From contig DEHO01000035.1 of assembly GCA_002351955.1 (NCBI GenBank), positions 188 to 15,729 of the forward strand: a DNA stretch of 15,542 nucleotides, in the 5' to 3' direction. The translations under genes were made by a program, and so were the position numbers. The notes below the pieces were generated by a model, which saw nothing but the letters and a program-made list of their open reading frames with translations, was not told the origin of the DNA and did no database searches. Positions 1 to 5,393 of the stretch are shown here, piece after piece; the first letter of the stretch is position 1; the number at the start of each line of letters is the position of its first letter. The stretch is from Flavobacteriales bacterium UBA2798. Lineage in GTDB: Bacteria; Bacteroidota; Bacteroidia; Flavobacteriales_D; UBA2798.

Positions 1-141
1 GAAATGGACAACAATCTCATTCTGCGTTGTAGAGAGAATTGACCTAATTCCGGGATCAAGGTTCATGGTATCTGCTGCCTTTTCAAATTGTCGCATGACG
101 TTTTCGTACATGCCAGTCTTTTTTTCAATTGTCGTGCTCAT
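1..141 (-). CDS. Glu/Leu/Phe/Val dehydrogenase (glutamate dehydrogenase family), N-terminal part, runs off window
   Basis: Only the first 47 codons are inside the window; the frame is open to base 1. The protein begins MSTTIEKKTGMYENVMRQFE and continues with KAADTMNLDPGIRSILS, then a segment ending EIVVHF. The order 'YENV-x-RQF-x-KAA ... L-DPGIR-x-ILS' followed by a beta strand is the opening of the dimerisation domain of the roughly 420-residue NAD(P)-dependent glutamate dehydrogenases (RocG/GudB type). These interconvert glutamate and 2-oxoglutarate plus ammonium in the cytoplasm. The catalytic lysine and the nucleotide-binding domain lie outside, so substrate and cofactor cannot be judged. 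The start is ATG at 139-141, six bases after the stop of the cysteine-rich gene, so the two genes are almost certainly co-transcribed. No Shine-Dalgarno is visible. Confidence 0.85.
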   Translation of the reverse strand, partial: MSTTIEKKTGMYENVMRQFEKAADTMNLDPGIRSILSTTQNEIVVHF

Positions 142-147
142 GATGTT

Positions 148-399
148 TTATTGATAGTGTTCACAATGGATTTTTATTTCATTTTCTTTCCGTAATGCAC
201 AATTGTGGTTTTTGTCGCATGTTGAGCAAATACCGGAATGCTTTGGTGCTGAAAATATATGCAGACTATGCTCTTTAATTTTTGGTGGAAAAGGTTCAGC
301 TAAAGAGAATTCTTCGCATTGAAGAATTGGTGCGCGAACATCTGCTTTGAGCGAACATCCGCTTTGCCACAAACAACTTATACATAAACTTGTACTCAT
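148..399 (-). CDS. Small protein with two tandem Cys4 modules, function unknown
   Basis: This 83-residue protein has eight cysteines in two equivalent groups. Module 1 has C6-x2-C9-x5-C15-x12-C28 followed by EEF. Module 2 has C58-x2-C61-x5-C67-x11-C79 followed by EHY. Both modules also share a small or branched residue plus Leu after the third cysteine and a basic residue next. The pattern C-x2-C-x5-C-x(11-12)-C-E-x-aromatic suggests two small metal-binding knuckles (zinc or iron) or redox-active cysteine sites. There is no signal peptide or membrane segment, so it is probably cytoplasmic. I do not recognise a named family. The next gene, a glutamate-dehydrogenase-type enzyme, starts six bases downstream. 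A sigma-54-type regulator lies 195 bases upstream on the same strand. The start is the first ATG of the frame, and the duplicated spacing argues that this is a real gene. Confidence 0.75.
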   Translation of the reverse strand: MSTSLCISCLWQSGCSLKADVRAPILQCEEFSLAEPFPPKIKEHSLHIFSAPKHSGICSTCDKNHNCALRKENEIKIHCEHYQ

Positions 400-430
400 C
401 CTGATAGATATTGAATTCTATAACTCCCTA

Positions 431-446
431 TAGGAAAAGTATGCCA
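431..446 (-). promoter_or_regulatory. Possible promoter of the Cys4-protein/dehydrogenase operon (poor -24/-12-like or TAnnTTTG-like match)
   Basis: Read on the minus strand this is TGGCATACTTTTCCTA, ending about 30 bases upstream of the Cys4 gene start. TGGCA fits the sigma-54 -24 element. The -12 part (TTCCT against TTGCW) carries C for the conserved G and is one base too close. The overlapping TACTTTTC is seven of eight to the Bacteroidota -7 box TAnnTTTG, with a TTG 22 bases upstream of it. Either sigma factor is possible; neither match is strong. The site falls between the paired palindromes and the gene, where a promoter would be expected. Confidence 0.3.
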
Positions 447-508
447 TGTGGAAATCCGACTATCAACATCCTGATAATCAAACAAACTAAAATCCTAAAA
501 AATGAATT

Positions 509-523
509 GGGGTATTATTCCCC
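509..523. promoter_or_regulatory. Palindrome 1, candidate regulator-binding site
   Basis: GGGGTATTATTCCCC is an interrupted palindrome with G4/C4 arms and inner AT/AT pairs, centred at 516, about 117 bases upstream of the Cys4 gene. Its complement, GGGGAATAATACCCC, matches palindrome 2 at 12 of 15 positions. The centres are 33 bp apart, about three helical turns, which would put two dimers on the same DNA face. As RNA it would form only a 4 bp stem, so a terminator role is less likely. Confidence 0.45.
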
Positions 524-541
524 GGATCAAAACACTCCATC

Positions 542-556
542 GGGGAATATCTCCCC
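542..556. promoter_or_regulatory. Palindrome 2, candidate regulator-binding site
   Basis: GGGGAATATCTCCCC has five paired end bases (GGGGA/TCCCC), centred at 549, about 150 bases upstream of the Cys4 gene and 39 bases past the response-regulator stop codon. It shares GGGGAATA and CCCC with the complement of palindrome 1. NtrC-family activators typically bind paired sites of this kind 80-150 bp upstream of their promoters, which is why I read both as a candidate enhancer for the neighbouring regulator. Confidence 0.45.
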
Positions 557-594
557 TATTTAAATGCACGAAAAAAGCAGGTATAATGTCCGGG

Positions 595-1929
595 TTATTT
601 AAGTTTCTCCCGAAGTGTTTTACGATCGATCCCTAAAATACGTGCTGCTTCTGTTTTATTATTTCCGGTATGCTCAAGAACCTGACGAATATAGTGTTCT
701 TCCATTTCCTTTAAGGTGAGAAATTTATCCTGTTGAACCGATACGGTAACTGTTTTTCGGCTTTTCACAACCGGTAAATCGTCGTACTCAATAGATCGAT
801 CACATTCAATAACCAGACGCTGAATAGTATTTTCAAGTTCTCTGACATTTCCAGGCCAATCATAACGCTTTAGTCCTTCAATGGCGATGGGGGAAATTTC
901 CATGTGATGTTTTGCATATTCACGTTTGAACTTCTCCATAAAATGCGAAACCAATAACGGAATATCAGTAGTCCGATCTCTAAGGGGTGGAACATTTATC
1001 CGAACAACATTTAATCGGTAAAATAGATCCATGCGGAACGTTCCTCTTTCAACCATGTCCTCCAATAAACTATTTCCTGCTGCGATTATCCGTATATCGA
1101 GTTGTTGGGCTTTTGTTGAGCCGATCATTCTTACTTCACGATCCTGCAATACACGTAACAGTTTTGCCTGAAAGGCAGGAGATGTTGCGTTGATCTCATC
1201 TAAAAAAACGGTACCCTTATCTGCAGCTATGAGCAAACCAATGCGGGATTCCTGTGCGCCTGTAAATGCTCCCTTTACAAATCCAAACAACTCACTTTCA
1301 AGTAAAGATTCAGGTATGGCTCCACAGTTGATTGCAACAAACGGTTTTCCTGCGCCTTTTCCTTCGTAGTGAATAGCTCTTGCAACCAATTCTTTACCAG
1401 TACCGCTTTCCCCCTGAATCAAAACCGTTGCATTATTTCCAGATGCCTTACGGATGTGTTCCCGTAGGGAAACGATTAGCGGATGCGTGCCAATAATTCC
1501 GAATGTGTCTTCTTCTTTCGTCTCTGTGTTTTCTTTGTCGCTGCTTTCGACATGCTGTTTTTGTCCCGAAATATTTTCGATCGATTGGTAAAGTTCATTT
1601 GCAGTGAAAGGCTTCACCAGATACTCTGTGGCTCCGAACTTCACTGCTTCAACGGCGGATTCTACACTCGGAAATCCTGTAATCACGAGGATGGGCAAAT
1701 CAGGACGCTTTATTCTTGCATATTTTACCAGCTGCAATCCTCCAATACCCGGCATCCGCATGTCAGTAATCAGCAAATCCAACATCTCGCTTTCTAAAAT
1801 AGTCACCGCATCCATCACTCCGGGCGCAGTGAAAACTATATGATCTCTTGCCTCAAGTTGCTTGCGTAATAAAACCAGCAAATCAGGAGAATCGTCGACT
1901 ACAAGAATTGTTTTTCTATGCTGTTTCAT
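595..1929 (-). CDS. NtrC-family sigma-54-dependent response regulator
   Basis: This 444-residue protein has the full three-domain layout. The receiver domain (about 6-120) has the acidic pair D12/D13, phospho-acceptor D56 in ITDMRMPG, T84 and K106. The AAA+ domain (about 145-370) has Walker A GESGTGKE at 173-180, an intact GAFTGA sigma-54-contact loop at 220-225, Walker B GTVFLDEI at 239-246 and the WPGNVREL motif near 358. The C-terminal Fis-type helix-turn-helix (about 405-444) has KTEAARILGIDRKTL. It should activate sigma-54 promoters when phosphorylated by the kinase encoded just upstream. I start it at ATG 1927-1929 because that gives MKQHRKTILVVDD and an ATGA overlap with the kinase stop. 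A start ten codons earlier is open but would add residues outside the receiver fold. Likely targets are the Cys4-protein and dehydrogenase genes downstream. Confidence 0.93.
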   Translation of the reverse strand: MKQHRKTILVVDDSPDLLVLLRKQLEARDHIVFTAPGVMDAVTILESEMLDLLITDMRMPGIGGLQLVKYARIKRPDLPILVITGFPSVESAVEAVKFGATEYLVKPFTANELYQSIENISGQKQHVESSDKENTETKEEDTFGIIGTHPLIVSLREHIRKASGNNATVLIQGESGTGKELVARAIHYEGKGAGKPFVAINCGAIPESLLESELFGFVKGAFTGAQESRIGLLIAADKGTVFLDEINATSPAFQAKLLRVLQDREVRMIGSTKAQQLDIRIIAAGNSLLEDMVERGTFRMDLFYRLNVVRINVPPLRDRTTDIPLLVSHFMEKFKREYAKHHMEISPIAIEGLKRYDWPGNVRELENTIQRLVIECDRSIEYDDLPVVKSRKTVTVSVQQDKFLTLKEMEEHYIRQVLEHTGNNKTEAARILGIDRKTLREKLK

Positions 1930-3050
1930 TTGTTTAATGCTGTAGGTAATGTAATACAAAATTCTGTCCCTTTTCCTGTATGACTTCTCATCGTGATTTC
2001 TCCGCCGTGGTTTCTGATGATGCTTTGTACAACAGCTAATCCCAGACCTGCTGATTGTCCGATTTTTCCTGTGGTAAAAAAGGGTGTGAATATTTTCTCT
2101 CTTAATTCAGGCAAAATACCCGGACCATTATCCCTGACAATCAAAACTATGTTATCATGCTCTTTCCGTGTTTCAACATATACATTCCCTCCTTCATGCA
2201 GTGCGTTTACCGCATTGGAAATAAGGTTAAGCAATACCTGAATCATTTGAATCCTGTCGAATGAAAACACATCAATCTCCTTATCGAGTGTTACACTGAT
2301 TTGAACTCCTTTTGCAGCTGCCTGCGGTCCCAACATTTCAACCGACCAGTTAATGCACTCACCGATATTATTAGGCACGATTTGCAAAGGATAATCTCCG
2401 GAAAGCATCATCATTCGCTTTACAATCTCACGGGAGTGAAGTGCTGCATGATGAATTCTCTGAAGATCTCTTTTGGCTTCTTCGGGTAAATCCATATTCA
2501 TGAGCAACTCGGAGAAACCAAGAATACTACCTAACGGTGTGTTTATCTCGTGCGCAAAACCCGCTGCAATTTCACCAACCAACACCAGCTTGTCAGAGCG
2601 TGTCATTTGTTCTTCAAGCTGTTGTTGAATCGCCTTTTGTTCCGTTCGTTCCACCAACCATGAAATTTCATCAGCCAGTTTATTTAAAAGCAATTTTTCC
2701 TCTTCAAGAAAATTTAAGGAATGATCCGGAGAATTATAATAAACTATGATTTTTCCCCTGTTTCTTCCATCAATCTTGATCAATGCTTCAATAAAGGATT
2801 TACTATCCGGTTTAGTGATGTCGCCAAGTGTAATTGCATCAAGAATTATAAAACTTTCAGCGAACTCTGAGTGCTGCATTCCGGCAGGAATAACACGTCT
2901 TGCCTCCTCCAAAAGTTGGATAAGATCCGAATCCGTCTTTTGAAAAATTTTCTGGAATTCATACAGACACGACAATTCTTTGACTCTTTCCCTCAAAAAG
3001 GAGATGAGTTCCTGTCGGGACTGCCCACTTAAACGGGAAGAAAGATCCAT
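1926..3050 (-). CDS. Soluble sensor histidine kinase, cognate of the NtrC-type regulator
   Basis: This 374-residue kinase has no membrane segment or signal peptide, so it senses an intracellular signal. It opens with a coiled helix containing RERVKELSCLYEF (about 20-32). A roughly 100-residue input region follows (about 35-135, possibly a degenerate GAF-like fold), then a linker helix. The HisKA helix has phospho-acceptor H167 in AGFAHEINTPLGSILGFSEL. The HATPase_c domain has the N box around N279 (QVLLNLISNAVNAL), G1 DNGPGI at 307-312, the F box FTPFFTT at 321-327 and G2 AGLGLAV at 335-341. The stop overlaps the regulator start as ATGA, so the pair is translationally coupled. The ligand cannot be read from the sequence. 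The adjacent dehydrogenase hints at nitrogen or amino-acid status, which is inference only. Confidence 0.92.
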   Translation of the reverse strand: MDLSSRLSGQSRQELISFLRERVKELSCLYEFQKIFQKTDSDLIQLLEEARRVIPAGMQHSEFAESFIILDAITLGDITKPDSKSFIEALIKIDGRNRGKIIVYYNSPDHSLNFLEEEKLLLNKLADEISWLVERTEQKAIQQQLEEQMTRSDKLVLVGEIAAGFAHEINTPLGSILGFSELLMNMDLPEEAKRDLQRIHHAALHSREIVKRMMMLSGDYPLQIVPNNIGECINWSVEMLGPQAAAKGVQISVTLDKEIDVFSFDRIQMIQVLLNLISNAVNALHEGGNVYVETRKEHDNIVLIVRDNGPGILPELREKIFTPFFTTGKIGQSAGLGLAVVQSIIRNHGGEITMRSHTGKGTEFCITLPTALNK

Positions 3051-3099
3051 CTTCTAACTATTTGATAATTCATATGAAACACCCAAACACTGAACAACT

Positions 3100-3107
3100 C
3101 AAAGGTA
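3100..3107 (-). promoter_or_regulatory. Probable -7 box for the kinase-regulator operon
   Basis: On the minus strand this reads TACCTTTG, an exact match to the Bacteroidota -7 box TAnnTTTG, giving a leader of about 40-45 bases before the kinase ATG at 3050. The nearest upstream TTG is 26 bases away, longer than the usual 17-23, so the -33 part is weak. Confidence 0.4.
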
Positions 3108-3179
3108 AGGATTTACCATTATGAACCCATAAGCAATAAACCACATCAAATTCTGAAATCATCCACCAAAGTTTTCCCC

Positions 3180-3207
3180 TTGCATATTAAAAAGAAGGTT
3201 ATTTTTG
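3180..3207 (+). promoter_or_regulatory. Probable primary-sigma promoter of yicC-gmk-nadD
   Basis: TTG at 3180-3182 and TATTTTTG at 3200-3207 are separated by 17 bases and fit the Bacteroidota consensus TTG / TAnnTTTG. Transcription would start only about 5-12 bases before the yicC ATG at 3224, giving a very short leader. The 173-base gap between the divergent kinase and yicC genes (3051-3223) holds this and the minus-strand box and nothing else I can identify. Confidence 0.5.
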
Positions 3208-3223
3208 ATAAAAAATGTGATCC

Positions 3224-4096
3224 ATGATCCTATCCATGACCGGTTTCGGTAAAGCCACCGGAGCTTACGGTTCCAAAAAAATCAATGTAGAAGTACGTTC
3301 CTTAAACAGCAAGCAGCTGGATTTGAATCTTCGCATGCCTTCGAAATACAAGGAGAAGGAAATGGAATTGAAATCGCGCATCGCTGCAGTGGTTGAACGC
3401 GGAAAAGTGGATGTGGCGGTGTATTACGAGGACATGGGTGAAGAAAAACTGCATTCCATCAATCATCAGCTTGCAGCAGCCTATTACGCCGACCTCAAAC
3501 AATTGTGCAGCGAACTAGAGATTCCGGAAGGAGAAATTCTTGGTCACATTCTGCGTTTACCCGATGTTGTTACCACGGAAAAGAAAGAGGTCGATGAGAA
3601 CGAGTGGAAAACCATTCTTTCCATTGCAGACGAAGCATTAAAGAATTTCAAATCTTTTCGCCTTGCAGAAGGATCAAAATTACAGGAAGAACTCAACAAA
3701 CGCGTCGCCATCATTCTGGAGCAACTCGTTTTGGTGGAGCCTTTCGAAAAAGAGCGCATGGAAACAGTAAAAACAAAACTGCGCAAAACACTGGAAGAAA
3801 ATGTCAATCCGGAAATCGTTGACAAAAACCGCTTTGAACAAGAACTGATCTATTACCTCGAGCGACTGGATGTGAGCGAAGAAAAAATGCGTCTACATAC
3901 GCACTGTACCTATTTCACCGAAACCATGAATGCAGATGACCAATCCGGAAGAAAACTCGGATTTATTGCACAGGAAATGGGGAGGGAGATCAATACACTC
4001 GGATCGAAAAGCAATCATGCATCGATGCAGAAGATTGTGGTACTGATGAAAGATGAACTGGAAAAAATTAAGGAACAGGTATTAAATGTACTCTGA
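3224..4096 (+). CDS. yicC: YicC family endoribonuclease-like protein
   Basis: This 290-residue protein begins MILSMTGFGKATG, the family's usual opening, followed by VEVRSLNSKQLDLNLRMP, the conserved 'V-E-[IL]-[RK]-[ST]-[VL]-N-x-[KR]' region of the YicC N-terminal domain. The C-terminal DUF1732-type region carries RKLGFIAQEMGREINTLGSK (about 240-259) and ends ELEKIKEQVLNVL, also typical. Length agrees with the family (about 290). In other bacteria YicC is an endoribonuclease implicated in RNA turnover and stationary-phase fitness. It acts in the cytoplasm. It is the first gene of a tight forward operon: gmk starts 11 bases before the yicC stop. The yicC-gmk linkage occurs widely in bacteria, which supports the call. 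Confidence 0.93.
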   Translation: MILSMTGFGKATGAYGSKKINVEVRSLNSKQLDLNLRMPSKYKEKEMELKSRIAAVVERGKVDVAVYYEDMGEEKLHSINHQLAAAYYADLKQLCSELEIPEGEILGHILRLPDVVTTEKKEVDENEWKTILSIADEALKNFKSFRLAEGSKLQEELNKRVAIILEQLVLVEPFEKERMETVKTKLRKTLEENVNPEIVDKNRFEQELIYYLERLDVSEEKMRLHTHCTYFTETMNADDQSGRKLGFIAQEMGREINTLGSKSNHASMQKIVVLMKDELEKIKEQVLNVL

Positions 4097-4667
4097 TAAA
4101 GCACAAGGCAAAGCGATCATTTTTTCTGCTCCATCAGGCGCGGGTAAAACGACGATTGTACATCATTTGTTAAGCTGTAATCTCGGACTCGAATTTTCTG
4201 TATCGGCATGCAGCAGAGCGATGAGAAAGGGAGAAGCGAACGGCGTTGATTATTATTTCCTGAGTGTGGAAGAATTCAGAAAAAAGATTGCCAACAAAGA
4301 ATTCCTGGAATGGGAAGAAGTGTACACGGATCATTTCTACGGCACGCTGCAATCGGAAATTGAGCGCATTTGGAAAAAAGGTCATCACGTTATTTTTGAT
4401 GTAGACGTAGTTGGGGGAATCAACCTGAAAAAGATTTTTGGTCCAAACGCATTATCCGTTTTTGTAAAAGCGCCCAGCATTGCCCATTTGGAAGCGCGAC
4501 TGAAAACGCGTTCGACTGAAACCCCGGAAAGCATTGCACGCAGAATGGCAAAAGCAGAAATTGAAATGGGTTATGCAGAAAAATTTGATCATATCCTGCT
4601 AAACGACGATTTGCAACGCGCCTTTGCCGAAGCGGAACAGGTCGTGAAACAATTCCTGAATTCCTGA
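4086..4667 (+). CDS. gmk: Guanylate kinase
   Basis: This 193-residue protein, of usual length, phosphorylates GMP to GDP with ATP in guanine nucleotide synthesis. The P-loop is APSGAGKT at 15-22, with alanine in the first position in place of the more common glycine. The GMP-binding region reads SACSRAMRKGEANGVDYYFL (about 40-59), where many homologues have S-A-T-T-R-x-x-R-x-G-E. The GMP-binding arginine and E50 are kept, while the usual TTR is CSR. Further motifs are FLEWEEV and YGT in the GMP lid, FDVDVVGG (about 104-111) and the lid region RSTETPESIARRM. The start overlaps yicC by 11 bases. nadD follows after two bases, so translation is probably coupled across all three genes. Confidence 0.95.
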   Translation: MYSDKAQGKAIIFSAPSGAGKTTIVHHLLSCNLGLEFSVSACSRAMRKGEANGVDYYFLSVEEFRKKIANKEFLEWEEVYTDHFYGTLQSEIERIWKKGHHVIFDVDVVGGINLKKIFGPNALSVFVKAPSIAHLEARLKTRSTETPESIARRMAKAEIEMGYAEKFDHILLNDDLQRAFAEAEQVVKQFLNS

Positions 4668-4669
4668 TT

Positions 4670-5275
4670 ATGGAAATTGGTTTGTATTTCGGAACTTTCA
4701 ATCCTATTCATGTAGGACACCTCATCATTGCCAACTACATGGCCGATTACACCGATCTGGATAAAGTGTGGCTCATCGTATCGCCTCAAAATCCGATGAA
4801 GGAAAAAAACACCTTGCTTGCCGATATTCACCGGTTGGCATTAGTAAAAATTGCGATTGAGGATAACGAGAACCTTTCCGTTTCAGATATTGAATTCAAT
4901 CTGCCCAAACCTTCGTACACGGTTCATACACTTGCTTATTTGCGCGAAAAATATCCGCAGCATCAATTTTCTCTCATTATGGGAGAAGACAATCTGCGAA
5001 CGCTGCACAAATGGAAAAACCATGAGCAAATACTTCAACACCACAAGTTGTATGTATATCCCCGTGTACTCACTGAGCAGGAACTTGATGAGCTGCGCGA
5101 CTATCATCTTGAAAGTCCCTATAAAAAACATCCGAACGTTATTATGTGCGATGCACCGGTAATGAAAGTTTCAAGTTCATTTATCCGAAAAGCGATCAAG
5201 GACAAAAAAGACATCCGCTACCTTCTCACCGATCCAGTACAACGGTATATTGAGGAAATGCATTTTTATGAGTAA
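4670..5275 (+). CDS. nadD: Nicotinate-nucleotide adenylyltransferase
   Basis: This 201-residue protein joins nicotinate mononucleotide and ATP to form deamido-NAD in NAD biosynthesis. The nucleotidyltransferase motif GTFNPIHVGH sits at 8-17 and the second ATP-binding motif (SSSFIRKAI, the S-x-S-x-I-R form) near 168-176. SPQNPMK after the second strand, PSYTVHTLAYL and LIMGEDNL (the family's 'x-G-x-D' turn) all fit NadD better than the related CoaD. The ATG is two bases after the gmk stop and gives the expected MEIGLYFGTFNP opening, so no other start is needed. It is the last gene of the operon. The following 118 bases hold no clear hairpin terminator. Confidence 0.95.
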   Translation: MEIGLYFGTFNPIHVGHLIIANYMADYTDLDKVWLIVSPQNPMKEKNTLLADIHRLALVKIAIEDNENLSVSDIEFNLPKPSYTVHTLAYLREKYPQHQFSLIMGEDNLRTLHKWKNHEQILQHHKLYVYPRVLTEQELDELRDYHLESPYKKHPNVIMCDAPVMKVSSSFIRKAIKDKKDIRYLLTDPVQRYIEEMHFYE

Positions 5276-5393
5276 AACCCGCTTTTGAAATTCAGCGTTT
5301 TACCGAACAACACCCACCTTTCGTCAGATTTTCCCTATTCTTTTACTTTTCATACAAGAGATTTTGTAAATTACTTCTTCAATCCAAACGAAG

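Noticed and set aside
397..476. 10-base direct repeat CATCCTGATA at 397-406 and 467-476
   Set aside because: It is short and one copy overlaps the Cys4 gene start codon. It is likely chance, with no further symmetry.
509..556. The two palindromes as rho-independent terminators of the response regulator
   Set aside because: The stems are only 4-5 bp and neither is followed directly by a T run on the minus strand. Their near-identity and 33 bp spacing fit paired binding sites better. A minor termination role cannot be excluded.
1930..1959. Earlier in-frame ATG for the response regulator, ten codons upstream
   Set aside because: The ATG at 1929 overlaps the kinase stop as ATGA and gives a normal receiver N-terminus. 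The extra ten residues have no counterpart in the family.
3120..3180. Sigma-54-like promoter for the kinase gene on the minus strand
   Set aside because: I found TGG and TTGC fragments but none with the required GG-N10-GC spacing.
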